Shown here: positions 53,994 to 62,447 of the stretch, piece after piece
How positions within the stretch are numbered: position 1 is the first letter of the stretch
Layout: each line of letters opens with the position of its first letter
Assembly: GCF_017115105.1 (NCBI RefSeq)
Contig: NZ_JABXKH010000054.1
Coordinates: forward strand, 1 to 64,000
Origin: Nostoc sp. NMS2
GTDB lineage: Bacteria; Cyanobacteriota; Cyanobacteriia; Cyanobacteriales; Nostocaceae
Length of the DNA stretch: 64,000 nt
Direction of reading: 5' to 3'
The notes under the pieces: model-generated
What the model saw: the letters and a program-made list of their open reading frames with translations, nothing else
Database searches by the model: none
What the model was told of the DNA's origin: nothing
Made by a program: the position numbers and the translations under genes

Positions 53994-54419
53994 ATGGCGA
54001 AGAAAGTAGTGGCGGTCATTAAACTGGCCCTGAATGCTGGAAAAGCCAACCCAGCACCGCCAGTGGGGCCCGCCTTGGGTCAACATGGCGTTAACATCAT
54101 GATGTTCTGCAAGGAGTACAACGCCAAAACAGCAGACCAAGCTGGAATGGTGATACCTGTAGAAATTTCGGTTTTTGAAGACCGGAGTTTTACATTTGTA
54201 CTCAAAACGCCACCAGCATCAGTGCTGATTCGGAAGGCGGCGAAAGTTGAAAAAGGCTCGAATGAACCCAACAAAAAGAAAGTTGGGTCAATTACTCAAG
54301 CCCAATTGCAAGAAATAGCCCAAACGAAACTCCCCGACCTCAATGCCAACGACATCGACGCGGCAATGAAGATTGTGGCAGGAACGGCTAAGAATATGGG
54401 TATAACAGTCAAAGACTAG
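53994..54419 (+). CDS. rplK: 50S ribosomal protein L11
   Basis: L11 forms the GTPase-associated stalk base with 23S rRNA. The 141-residue protein is standard: [61 protein letters not shown] and [15 protein letters not shown]. It follows nusG by six bases and is followed by rplA after 118 bp that include AAATGAC heptamers. Confidence 0.98.
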   Translation: MAKKVVAVIKLALNAGKANPAPPVGPALGQHGVNIMMFCKEYNAKTADQAGMVIPVEISVFEDRSFTFVLKTPPASVLIRKAAKVEKGSNEPNKKKVGSITQAQLQEIAQTKLPDLNANDIDAAMKIVAGTAKNMGITVKD

Positions 54420-54537
54420 TCATTGGTCATTCGTAAAAAAATAGAAAATGACAAATGACAAAAGACAGATGACAAAGGACTCATAAAAAAATTATCGGGG
54501 GAGAGGCGAGGCTTCGGAATTACCCCAGGAGAAAAAA

Positions 54538-55251
54538 ATGGCAAAAATATCGCGTCGTTTGCAGACGCTGCAAGCAAAAGTAGAAGATAAGGATTATCAT
54601 CCTTTAGAAGCTTTAGCCCTTCTCAAAGACACAGCAACAGCTAAATTTGTTGAAGCTGCGGAAGCGCATATCAGGTTGGGAATTGACCCCAAATATACAG
54701 ACCAACAGTTGCGGACAACAGTAGCACTGCCTAAAGGTACAGGGCAAATCGTTCGGGTGGCGGTGATAGCCAGAGGCGAAAAGGTAAACGAAGCCAGCAA
54801 CGCTGGGGCTGATATAGTCGGATCAGAAGAACTGATTGACGAAATCCAGAAAGGTAGAATGGATTTTGACAAGCTGATTGCCACACCAGATGTGATGCCA
54901 CAGGTGGCAAAGCTGGGTAAGTTACTTGGTCCACGTGGTTTGATGCCATCGCCCAAAGGTGGAACCGTAACATTTGATATAGGAAGTGCGATCGCAGAAT
55001 TCAAAGCTGGTAAACTAGAATTCCGAGCTGACAGAACTGGTATTGTTCATGTTATGTTTGGTAAGACAACCTTCTCGCCTGAAGATTTGTTAATCAACCT
55101 GAAGGCATTGCAGGAGACGATTGACCGTAACCGTCCTTCAGGAGCTAAAGGTCGTTATTGGCGCACATTTTATGTGTCAGCCACAATGGGGCCATCGATT
55201 AAAATTGATGTCACCGCCCTACGAGATTTAAAACTGAGCGAAGTAGGTTAA
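54538..55251 (+). CDS. rplA: 50S ribosomal protein L1
   Basis: L1 forms the mobile stalk near the ribosomal exit site and in many bacteria also represses its own mRNA. The 237-residue protein has the two-domain pattern with [56 protein letters not shown] and [21 protein letters not shown] precedes the ATG by six bases. It is followed by the L10 leader and rplJ. Confidence 0.98.
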   Translation: MAKISRRLQTLQAKVEDKDYHPLEALALLKDTATAKFVEAAEAHIRLGIDPKYTDQQLRTTVALPKGTGQIVRVAVIARGEKVNEASNAGADIVGSEELIDEIQKGRMDFDKLIATPDVMPQVAKLGKLLGPRGLMPSPKGGTVTFDIGSAIAEFKAGKLEFRADRTGIVHVMFGKTTFSPEDLLINLKALQETIDRNRPSGAKGRYWRTFYVSATMGPSIKIDVTALRDLKLSEVG

Positions 55252-55324
55252 TTTTTGGTCATTAGTCATTAGTCATTTGTAAAGGCAAAGGACAAATGAC
55301 TAATGACAAAACACAAATGACAAA

Positions 55325-55490
55325 ATCAAATAGGCAAAGCCGGAGACAGCAGGTGCTAATAGCTTAAATATCCTGCCGAGGTTAAAACTTCTAATTGTCA
55401 AAATTACCACCCCTAAAGGCGTGATAACTATGGCATCATGAGTCTTAATACTCGACCCCGGCTAAATAAATTAGCTGGGGTTTGTTATTT
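55325..55490 (+). ncRNA. Ribosomal L10 leader (rplJL regulatory RNA)
   Basis: AGCAGGTGCTAATAGC and ATATCCTGCCGAGGT (55346-55382) form the conserved kink-turn-containing stem bound by the L10(L12) complex. It is followed by a strong hairpin, CCCCGGCTAA/TTAGCTGGGG (55456-55480), with a T-rich end (TTTGTTATTT), which looks like an attenuator. Position, directly upstream of rplJ, is as expected. Binding of L10 would reduce rplJ-rplL expression. Confidence 0.75.
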
Positions 55491-55558
55491 GGGGTTCAGG
55501 TTTAGAAGAAACGTACAAGTAGGGTAATCACCGATTATTTTAAGGAGGTGAGATTGGA

Positions 55559-56170
55559 ATGGGTAGAACACTAGAAAATAAAAAAGAAATAGTAGCTGAC
55601 CTCAAAGAAACTTTGAGTCAGTCAACTCTGGCACTGGTAATTGACTATCAGGGGCTAACAGTTTCGGAAATCACAGATTTACGGCGGCGGCTGCGTCCGA
55701 GTGGCACTGTTTGTAAGGTGACAAAGAACACCCTGATGGGCATTGCCATTAAAGATGATGAAAAATGGCAGCCTTTGTCGGAATTGCTCAATGGTTCTTC
55801 CGCCTTTTTGCTGGTAAAAGAAGATTTTTCATCAGCAATTAAGGCATACCAAGAATTCCAAAAAGTCAGCAAGAAGACAGAACTTCGTGGTGGTGTCCTG
55901 GAAGGTCGCCTACTCAAAGAACCTGATGTCAAGGTACTGGGAGACTTGCCATCTAAGGAACAACTCATCGCGCAAATTGCTGGGGCTATCAACGCCTTGG
56001 CTACCAAGATTGCTGTGGGTATCAACGAAGTTCCTGGTTCACTGGCTCGTGCTTTGCAGGCTGTGTCCGACCAAGAACCAAGTGGTGGTAGCACCGAAAC
56101 CTCTGCTGTCCAAGATAGCAGTAGCGAAACTACTGAAGCTGATAGCAGTACTGAAACTGCTGCTGAATAG
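55559..56170 (+). CDS. rplJ: 50S ribosomal protein L10
   Basis: L10 anchors L7/L12 dimers to the ribosome. Its N-terminal domain is standard ([48 protein letters not shown]), and the C-terminal helix that binds L7/L12 is present ([31 protein letters not shown]). A Ser/Thr/Glu-rich tail of about 30 residues extends the protein to 203. The start has a perfect AAGGAGGTGA Shine-Dalgarno. The L10 leader lies upstream and rplL 86 bp downstream. Confidence 0.98.
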   Translation: MGRTLENKKEIVADLKETLSQSTLALVIDYQGLTVSEITDLRRRLRPSGTVCKVTKNTLMGIAIKDDEKWQPLSELLNGSSAFLLVKEDFSSAIKAYQEFQKVSKKTELRGGVLEGRLLKEPDVKVLGDLPSKEQLIAQIAGAINALATKIAVGINEVPGSLARALQAVSDQEPSGGSTETSAVQDSSSETTEADSSTETAAE

Positions 56171-56256
56171 ACTTCATGGTTTATCAGTCAACAGTCAACA
56201 GTCAAAAGCTAATGACCAATGACAAATAAATAATCAAAATTACAGGAGTTATATCA

Positions 56257-56649
56257 ATGTCTGCTGCAACCGATCAAATTTTAGAACAACTAAAAACCCT
56301 TTCTTTGCTAGAAGCTTCTGAGTTAGTCAAGCAAATTGAAGAAGCTTTTGGCGTAAGTGCTGCTGCACCTGTTGGCGGCATGATGATGATGGCTGGCCCT
56401 GGTGGTGCTGCTGCTACTGAGGAAGTTGTTGAGCAAACTGAGTTTGAAGTGATTCTCGATTCAGTCCCAGCTGATAAGAAGATTGCCGTGCTGAAGATTG
56501 TCCGAGAATTGACCGGTTTGGGTCTGAAAGAAGCGAAAGACTTGGTAGAAGCTGCGCCCAAGGCAGTTAAAGAAGGTATTGCTAAGGATGCTGCTGAAGA
56601 TGCTAAGAAGCGCATTGAAGAAGCTGGCGGTAAGGTGACTATCAAGTAG
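56257..56649 (+). CDS. rplL: 50S ribosomal protein L7/L12
   Basis: L7/L12 forms the flexible stalk that recruits translation factors. The 130-residue protein has an N-terminal dimerisation helix ([26 protein letters not shown]), an Ala/Gly-rich hinge with [13 protein letters not shown], and the C-terminal domain [36 protein letters not shown] (in parts). It ends the ribosomal block, followed by a good terminator. Confidence 0.98.
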   Translation: MSAATDQILEQLKTLSLLEASELVKQIEEAFGVSAAAPVGGMMMMAGPGGAAATEEVVEQTEFEVILDSVPADKKIAVLKIVRELTGLGLKEAKDLVEAAPKAVKEGIAKDAAEDAKKRIEEAGGKVTIK

Positions 56650-56677
56650 TCACAATTCGATTACCAATTTTTATATT

Positions 56678-56705
56678 AAGGAGTCTGAGTCAGGCTCCTT
56701 TTTTT
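56678..56705 (+). terminator. Terminator after rplL
   Basis: AAGGAG(T)C and G(G)CTCCTT form a stem around TGAGTCA, followed by a run of seven T residues. This is a typical rho-independent terminator for the rplJ-rplL transcript. Confidence 0.85.
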
Positions 56706-56896
56706 ATCGAGCAGAATTCAGGAGTCAGAATGAATTCTAACCAAAAAAGCCTTAAAACTGTGCCAAGTGGACAAGATAATGTTAACTTAGCGTCGAAGAA
56801 AGCTTCTACGGCTTGCTGAAATGTTGTGCCGTCATGATTGCTAGGATTAATCCTAGCTTTCTCCTCGTTCCAAACGAAGGTGACACCATTAAGCAT
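56690..56896 (-). pseudogene. Truncated BrnT-like toxin gene remnant
   Basis: The first 40 residues (MLNGVTFVWNEEKARINPSN, HDGTTFQQAVEAFFDAKL) match the start of BrnT, an RNase toxin of type II systems, whose members usually run to about 90 residues with a catalytic C-terminal half. Here the frame leaves the family at about residue 43 and ends in a tail (from SCPLGTVLRLFWLEF) drawn from a GAATTC-containing intergenic repeat and the rplL terminator. There is no BrnA antitoxin next to it. Most likely a decayed module. Confidence 0.6.
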
Positions 56897-56929
56897 GAAA
56901 AATACATCCATACCTAATAGTCTAGGCAA

Positions 56930-57250
56930 GATGTATTTACGTTGTCAATACAGTTTTTTGTAAATTTCCAAGTGATTTTAGTGACAGAATTACTTGGTAA
57001 TCTATGTATCCATTATCTGCTCAACCTGCTCAATTGGAATCCTCTGCCCTTAGTAAATCTGGTTAAACCCTTCCCGTATAGCTGCAATAACAACTTAAAC
57101 CTGTGTCAAGTAAACAACAACAAAATATCAACTTACTAGCCTAACTACGCGATCGCTTCAAATTCAAGGATGGTAATAAATTTCTACTCAAAAAAGGGTT
57201 AAGGATGTAAAACAACAATAATTTACACCCAAACTCCTAAGTCCTAAATT
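56930..57250. other. Spacer without a recognisable gene
   Basis: An open frame at 56942-57139 (+) has no family resemblance and biased Leu/Asn content typical of random AT-rich DNA. There is a HIP1 site at about 57150. No repeats of the named families were noticed. Confidence 0.45.
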
Positions 57251-57580
57251 TTATGCTTCTTCTGAATTTTCACTCTTACGTCCTGGGGATGCTTCGTAAA
57301 GTGCATCAAGATGTTGACGTGCATCTTCAACGTTAATGGAACGCATTACCAAAAGCGGCTCTTTAATTAAGTTCCCCGCGCTATCTAATAACTCTGGATG
57401 GGGTACAAACTGTTTTTTTGATGAATAATAACCGTATTTACCTTGATTATTCATTGGCGAGGAATTCGTTGGGTAAGTTCGCTCCCGATCAAAACTGAAC
57501 ATTATCAGGTTACGAATTAAGTTGCCAACAGCCATAAATGCAAGGATTGTAAAAGCCAGAATGTAAAGCAGGTGTAACAT
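57251..57580 (-). CDS. DUF2973 family small membrane protein
   Basis: The 109-residue protein begins with one membrane helix (LLYILAFTILAFMAVGNLIRNLI) and continues with a soluble part containing FVPHPELLDSAGNLIKEPLLVMRSINVEDARQHLDALY, given here in part. This matches DUF2973, a family confined to cyanobacteria. Function is unknown. A GGAGG site supports the ATG at 57580. The upstream minus-strand gene is DUF2605, a family that commonly neighbours DUF2973. Confidence 0.85.
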   Translation of the reverse strand: MLHLLYILAFTILAFMAVGNLIRNLIMFSFDRERTYPTNSSPMNNQGKYGYYSSKKQFVPHPELLDSAGNLIKEPLLVMRSINVEDARQHLDALYEASPGRKSENSEEA

Positions 57581-57881
57581 TGGATTTTCCTCCAGAACAG
57601 CAATTTTTAAAACTTTATTTTGTAACGCTTTGTTTCGCCGATACTGTAACTCACAGTTGAGACGACTATCTGACGCATTTTTTATGCGCTTACATTTAAA
57701 TGAAGCTATTTGTCAACCGTTATTCCACTTACGGTAGCATAGGATACATTATTTTGTTAATCCAAGTAATGTTAAGAAATTATTAAGCTTTTTGTACTAT
57801 CTGGTTTGATGACTGATTTAGCTTCTTGTCGTTAGACATTGCTAAATAGCCTGCGGAAATTTAACAGATGCTCCCATCTAT
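57581..57881. other. Spacer between DUF2605 and DUF2973 genes
   Basis: These 301 bp carry no gene. The AT-rich content and distance suggest a separate promoter for the DUF2973 gene. No clear hairpin or repeat was recognised. Confidence 0.4.
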
Positions 57882-58199
57882 TTAGACTTCACGCTCTTGA
57901 CGAAAGCGCATTGCGACATTCCAGCATTCTGTTACTAATTGATGCCAAGGCATTAACGTTGCCATATCAATCCCGACTTGTTTATCGGTAGCAGCAAATA
58001 ACATCTTTGCCGTACTTAGTTCTTCTTGCGCTTGTTTAACACGTAAGAGCAAGTCAGATTGTTCTTGGTCACTCATAAATGATAGCTGCTCAGTTTCGAG
58101 TAAATGGCGCGATCGCGTAAACCAATGCTGAAAATCTTCTAGGAGTGGTTCTAAAACCGTTTTCAGCAACTCAGTCCCTGGTAAATTTGAGTCTGACAT
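57882..58199 (-). CDS. DUF2605 family protein
   Basis: This 105-residue soluble, helical protein (LLKTVLEPLLEDFQHWFTRSRHLLE, SDLLLRVKQAQEELSTAKML, MPWHQLVTECWNVAMRFRQE) matches DUF2605, a family found in cyanobacteria with no established function. The ATG at 58199 (MSDSNLPGTE) gives the usual start; an in-frame ATG at 58220 is also possible. It precedes the DUF2973 gene on the same strand, an association seen in other cyanobacteria, suggesting the two act together. Confidence 0.82.
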   Translation of the reverse strand: MSDSNLPGTELLKTVLEPLLEDFQHWFTRSRHLLETEQLSFMSDQEQSDLLLRVKQAQEELSTAKMLFAATDKQVGIDMATLMPWHQLVTECWNVAMRFRQEREV

Positions 58200-58377
58200 A
58201 AATAAGAAGGATATTTCCAACTTTCTTACTAATATTAACGTTATTTACGTTTCTTAATATTATTTTTATTATAATCTCATAATTTCGGAAAATGCCAAAA
58301 AATGTAACAAATAGCACAGATTTTATTATATAGTTTTGCCAGTGGGTCTGTACAGTTCCTTTGGAGAGGTGTATATA

Positions 58378-58555
58378 AACCTCATCTAAGTTGAGAACCG
58401 TAGTTTTCGCCCTCACCCTAAATCCCTCTCCCAGATCTGGGAGAGGGACTTTGAAATTCTAGCTCCCCGAATCCCAGATATGGGGGATAGGTTGGGGGAT
58501 GAGAGCAAATCCTTTTTATTAGAGAAGAACTACAGATTTCAAGATAGACGTGGTT
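58378..58555. mobile_element. MITE-like element, copy 3 (inverted)
   Basis: A 178-bp element flanked by TA (58376-58377 and 58556-58557), in reverse orientation relative to copies 1 and 2. It starts AACCTCATCTAAGTTGAGAA and, on the other strand, AACCACGTCTATCTTGAAA. The inner hairpin arms are TCCCAGATCTGGGAGA and TCCCAGATATGGGGGA. The remaining spacer (58200-58377 and 58556-58758) shows no gene. Confidence 0.82.
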
Positions 58556-58758
58556 TATATATTGGATGGGGAGGTAGCTGACACCGAGTTGCAATTCATA
58601 AGATAATTTAGCGATGTCTACGACGGGCTACGCCTACGCCTGGAATCCTGAATTTAATACTCAGCTAACCGATCAAAAATTTATCTTTATCCCCGGCGAA
58701 AAATTAATTCGGTAGTTGAAAGATAAAGCTGAACTGGCAAAAACCAAAGTCGCTATAG

Positions 58759-60660
58759 TTGAATAAGCCTACAGATTCAGATAAATCACCTTTTGTAATC
58801 ACTTCGCCAACGGTTCAGCAGCCAATGTCGCCAAATTCATCAAATAAGTCACAACAGTCAGAACAAGTTGAAAAAATCTATTTACCACGTACCAGCGAAT
58901 CGGAAAACTTAAAAAAGATTCGCCACACTGCTTCCCATGTCATGGCAATGGCAGTACAAAAGCTGTTTCCCAAGGCGCAAGTTACAATCGGCCCTTGGAT
59001 TGAAAACGGTTTTTACTATGACTTCGATAATCCAGAACCATTTAGCGAAAACGATCTCAAAGCTATCAAGAAAGAGATGGCGAAGATTATCAATCGCAAA
59101 TTGCCAGTAATTCGGGAAGAAGTCAGCCGCGAAGAAGCCGCACGCCGGATTCAGGAAATTAAGGAACCTTACAAGCTAGAAATTTTGGGAGATATCAAAC
59201 AGGAACCAATCACGATTTACCACCTGGGGGATGAATGGTGGGATTTGTGCGCCGGGCCTCACCTGGAAAATATCAGTGAATTAAACCCGAAAGCAATTGA
59301 ACTAGAAAGTGTTGCGGGTGCTTATTGGCGTGGGGATGAAACTAAAGCCCAGTTACAGCGCATCTATGCCACCGCTTGGGAAAGTCCAGAACAACTGGCT
59401 GAATATAAGCGGCGCAAAGAAGAAGCGCTACGGCGAGATCACCGGAAACTTGGGAAAGAACTGGGATTATTTATATTTTCCGATTTAGTAGGGCCGGGTT
59501 TACCTTTGTGGACACCAAAGGGTACTCTGTTACGGAGTACTTTAGAAGACTTCCTCAAACAAGAACAGGTAAAACGGGGTTATTTATCTGTAGTAACACC
59601 TCACATTGCCAGAGTAGATTTATTTAAAACCTCTGGACATTGGCAGAAATATAAAGAAGATATGTTCCCCTTAATGGCAGATGATGCGGAAGCTGCTGCA
59701 CAGGAACAGGGCTTTGTTATGAAGCCGATGAACTGCCCCTTCCACATCCAAATATATAAGAGTGAGTTACGCTCTTATCGGGAACTACCAATGCGCTTGG
59801 CGGAATTTGGTACTGTTTACCGCTACGAACAATCAGGGGAATTGGGCGGTTTAACGCGGGTGCGCGGTTTTACTGTGGATGATTCTCACCTGTTCGTCAC
59901 TCCAGAACAGCTAGATAGTGAATTCCTCAGTGTGGTGGATTTGATTTTGTCGGTGTTCAATAAGCTGCAACTGAAGAACTTTAAAGCTAGACTCAGTTTC
60001 CGCGATCCTGCTAGTGATAAGTACATTGGTAATGATGAAGTTTGGGACAAAGCCGAAGGTGCAATTCGCCGGGCAGTTGAAACCTTGGGGATGGAACACT
60101 TTGAAGGGATTGGAGAAGCGGCTTTTTATGGCCCCAAACTTGACTTTATCTTTAGTGATGCTCTAGATCGGGAGTGGCAACTAGGAACTGTGCAGGTAGA
60201 TTACAATTTGCCAGAACGTTTTGAGTTGGAATACGTCGCCGAAGATGGTGTTCGCAAACGTCCAGTGATGATTCACCGTGCGCCTTTTGGTTCACTGGAA
60301 AGGTTGATTGGGATCTTAATTGAAGAATATGCAGGGGATTTCCCTTTGTGGTTAGCGCCAGTGCAAGCTAGATTACTCCCAGTGGGTGATACACAGCTAG
60401 ACTTTGCTAAAGATGTGGTAGCGAAGATGAGAGCGTTAGGCATCCGTGCAGAAGTTGATACCAGTGGCGATCGCTTGGGTAAACAAATTCGCAATGCAGA
60501 GAAAGAAAAGATACCCGTGATGGCTGTGGTGGGAGCGAAAGAAGTGGAAACCAACACCTTGAGTATCCGTACCCGCGCCTCTGGGGAATTAGGAGTTATC
60601 CCTGTTGATGAGGTGGTGGAAAAGATGAAGGATGCGATCGCTAAGTTCGAGAATTTTTAA
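58759..60660 (+). CDS. thrS: Threonyl-tRNA synthetase without a TGS domain
   Basis: ThrRS charges tRNA-Thr. Motif 2 (YRYEQSGELGGLTRVRGFTVDDSHLF in part) and motif 3 (HRAPFGSLERLIGILIEEY) of class II enzymes are present, with zinc-site MNCPFHIQIY and the C-terminal anticodon domain. The editing domain (RHTASHVMAMAVQKLFP ... CAGPHL) starts near residue 55. The preceding residues are Ser/Pro-rich, with no TGS domain, unlike the E. coli enzyme. The start is TTG at 58759; an ATG 22 codons later is an alternative. The gene stands alone downstream of a MITE. Confidence 0.95.
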   Translation: MNKPTDSDKSPFVITSPTVQQPMSPNSSNKSQQSEQVEKIYLPRTSESENLKKIRHTASHVMAMAVQKLFPKAQVTIGPWIENGFYYDFDNPEPFSENDLKAIKKEMAKIINRKLPVIREEVSREEAARRIQEIKEPYKLEILGDIKQEPITIYHLGDEWWDLCAGPHLENISELNPKAIELESVAGAYWRGDETKAQLQRIYATAWESPEQLAEYKRRKEEALRRDHRKLGKELGLFIFSDLVGPGLPLWTPKGTLLRSTLEDFLKQEQVKRGYLSVVTPHIARVDLFKTSGHWQKYKEDMFPLMADDAEAAAQEQGFVMKPMNCPFHIQIYKSELRSYRELPMRLAEFGTVYRYEQSGELGGLTRVRGFTVDDSHLFVTPEQLDSEFLSVVDLILSVFNKLQLKNFKARLSFRDPASDKYIGNDEVWDKAEGAIRRAVETLGMEHFEGIGEAAFYGPKLDFIFSDALDREWQLGTVQVDYNLPERFELEYVAEDGVRKRPVMIHRAPFGSLERLIGILIEEYAGDFPLWLAPVQARLLPVGDTQLDFAKDVVAKMRALGIRAEVDTSGDRLGKQIRNAEKEKIPVMAVVGAKEVETNTLSIRTRASGELGVIPVDEVVEKMKDAIAKFENF

Positions 60661-60694
60661 AATCGGTTTTGCTGAATCGAGGTATGAATCTGGA

Positions 60695-60725
60695 TGTAGA
60701 GACGTTGCATTGCAACGTCTCTACA
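60695..60725. repeat. Perfect 15-bp hairpin, family B copy 2
   Basis: TGTAGAGACGTTGCA-T-TGCAACGTCTCTACA, a perfect hairpin downstream of thrS. It matches the hairpin inside the element at 45732-45823 except for an A-T to T-A exchange that preserves pairing. It may terminate thrS. Confidence 0.8.
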
Positions 60726-60893
60726 AGAATTTTGAAATTACGCAAAATTATTTTTCATACCGCAATTAGCAACACGCTAAAATCTAACCGCAGACGCACA
60801 CTAATTGTAATTGGTGTGCGTTTTGTCTAGTAGATCAGACCATTCGATAGCTGGTAGGTTTTGGTAAGGGTGCGATCATAACGTATTTAATAT

Positions 60894-61028
60894 CAAATAC
60901 TCGTTAACGGAGTTCAGAGGTGGATTCATCCAGTTCAAATACTCGTTAACGGAGTTCAAAGGTGGATTTATCCAGTTCAAATACTCGTTGACTGAGTTCA
61001 GAGGTGGATTCATCCGGTTCAAATACTC
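60894..61028. repeat. 42-bp direct tandem repeat, three units and a partial fourth
   Basis: Units begin at 60894, 60936, 60978 and 61020 (partial), each starting CAAATACTCGTTAACGGAGT and ending GGATTCATCCAGTT, with one to three changes. The unit contains small palindromes (GTTAAC, TGGATTCATCCA). The frame starting AAATAC stays open through all units (KYSLTEFRGGFIQF), but no start codon is found. Spacer 60661-61226 otherwise holds no gene. Confidence 0.85.
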
Positions 61029-61226
61029 ATTTTAATTTTAACTTTTCATGGGATTTGGAAGGTCAAAAAGTATCACACACAACAAAAGTTTTCTCAATCA
61101 CTGCACCCAAGAAAACTTTCTGATTTATTCAAGACTGATAGCATAGATTTAAAGACTTGTGGAATCTGCTCATCCTAAACAGACTGGACTTGCATAAATT
61201 AATGTCAATAATTTTTGACTAACATT

Positions 61227-61682
61227 ATGAACCGCTTTACCTCTATTTTGCTGGCTGGCTTGATAGCATCTGCATCAGCTTTGGCTATTTCTCCAAAAGC
61301 TGAGGCTAATACACCAGCGTCTTATGTTGCTGAGTCTGATAGCTACGGCTATCAACACAACAATGATGGTAACTACGAACGTCATAGTCGTCACTACAGA
61401 AATGGTGATTATGACCGCCAGAACGAGCTTCGCAACATTCGTGACAACGATCGCCGTTATGACCGCGATAATAATCGCCGTTATGACCGCGATAATAATC
61501 GCCGTTATGAACGCGATAATAACCGCCGATATGACCGCGACAATCATCGCCGTTATGAACGCGATAATAACCGCCGTTATGAACGCGATAATAACCGCCG
61601 CTATGACCGCGACAATAACCTTCGTAACATTCGTGATAATAACTTTCGCTATGAGCGCGATCGCGACTGGGGACGTGGTTAA
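61227..61682 (+). CDS. Secreted protein with Arg/Asp/Asn/Tyr-rich octapeptide repeats
   Basis: A signal peptide (MNRFTSILLAGLIASASALA, cleavage after AEA near residue 27) is followed by a mature chain made almost entirely of RRYDRDNN/RRYERDNN octapeptides between about residues 75 and 135, ending DRDWGRG. The repeats are encoded by near-identical 24-bp units. No catalytic motif exists. The low-complexity, highly charged chain suggests binding of anions, metals or polysaccharide outside the cell, or a disordered matrix protein. The ATG at 61227 is preferred over TTG at 61215. The AT-rich upstream DNA and 42-bp repeats separate it from thrS. Confidence 0.75.
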   Translation: MNRFTSILLAGLIASASALAISPKAEANTPASYVAESDSYGYQHNNDGNYERHSRHYRNGDYDRQNELRNIRDNDRRYDRDNNRRYDRDNNRRYERDNNRRYDRDNHRRYERDNNRRYERDNNRRYDRDNNLRNIRDNNFRYERDRDWGRG

Positions 61683-61711
61683 TCCTTCCGCCTATCTATT
61701 AAGTTAAAAGG

Positions 61712-61757
61712 GCGGTTAGAAACCGCGTCTACACAAACAAAACCCACTTCCGTGGGT
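61712..61757. repeat. Dispersed two-hairpin repeat, family A copy 2
   Basis: GCGGTT-AGA-AACCGC, linker TCTACACAAACAA, and AACCCAC-TTCC-GTGGGTT. The layout equals that at 73-120 with three compensated base-pair changes. It lies right after the repetitive secreted protein gene and may act as its terminator. Confidence 0.8.
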
Positions 61758-61828
61758 TCCAGATAAGGGTTGAAGCAAATTCCTAATGTGCTACTTCCTG
61801 GCGAGTTGAACTGAATCAACTCGCCGCA

Positions 61829-62167
61829 TTAAAGCTCTATTAACTTGAAGCCCCAAGGTTTGAGAGCCGCTAGGGCTAGTTCTGGATCTACACCTTCATA
61901 AGCCTCCCATTCCAACGGATGCTCTTTTGGATGTCCGTCGCCGACATTACCTGCAACTTTGATGATCGGACAGTTGGCGATGCGATCGCGCTCCAGCCCT
62001 TTAGGAATTGCTAGTTGGATTTTGTGCCCGACAAACTTCGCTGTACTTTCTTCAGCGATAGATTCACGGATTAAACAAATATCACCAGCAGTCCCCCAAG
62101 TTGTTTGGTAGATGTGGAGGAATGATATATAGGTTGCTGGTTTGATGGATCTTTTTAGAACATGCAT
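61829..62167 (-). CDS. Hypothetical protein, 112 aa
   Basis: I do not recognise this protein. It contains GDICLIRESIAEESTAKFVGHKIQLAIPKGLERDRI (in part), a GDGHPKEHPLEWEAYEGVD segment and an ending ALAALKPWGFKLIEL that looks folded and conserved rather than random. It has no signal peptide or membrane helix. The ATG at 62167 is the first available. Neighbouring DNA on both sides is repeat-rich, and there is no operon partner. Confidence 0.6.
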   Translation of the reverse strand: MHVLKRSIKPATYISFLHIYQTTWGTAGDICLIRESIAEESTAKFVGHKIQLAIPKGLERDRIANCPIIKVAGNVGDGHPKEHPLEWEAYEGVDPELALAALKPWGFKLIEL

Positions 62168-62447
62168 TATCTGTAATCCTTACACTATGAATCAAAAATC
62201 ATAAATCATATAAGTATTTTCTATCACGTTCGTAGGGAAGAATGTTCTTAACTCACATTTTGCACCTAGCCCAGGCGATTAGAAACCGCCTGGGGGAATA
62301 TGGTGGTTTTCAGTTGAGTCTAATAAAGACCTAACCCCCAACCCCTTCCCTACCTCTCCCTAACCCTCTCCTACGAGGAGAGGGAAGCGGAAAAACTTTT
62401 GTTGCTGGAAGGGGAGTAAGATTCAAAGCCGTACAAACGATCGCTCG
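62168..62447. other. Spacer with a family A hairpin and CCCTAACC-rich repeat
   Basis: AGGCGATT-AGA-AACCGCCT (62273-62291) is a family A hairpin with one A-C mismatch. From 62330 to 62390 runs ACCCCCAACCCCTTCCC and CCCTCTCCTACGAGGAGAGGG, the latter a perfect palindromic hairpin. No gene is seen. Confidence 0.6.

Noticed and set aside
56942-57139. 65-residue plus-strand open frame
   Set aside because: Leu/Asn-rich, without start signals or family resemblance; looks like chance in AT-rich DNA.
60894-61028. Possible CRISPR array
   Set aside because: The 42-bp units are adjacent direct repeats with no unique spacers, and there are no cas genes.
61324-61707. Long open frames on both strands over the octapeptide-repeat gene
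   Set aside because: The 24-bp periodic DNA is open in several frames; only the frame with a signal peptide and biased charged repeats is credible.
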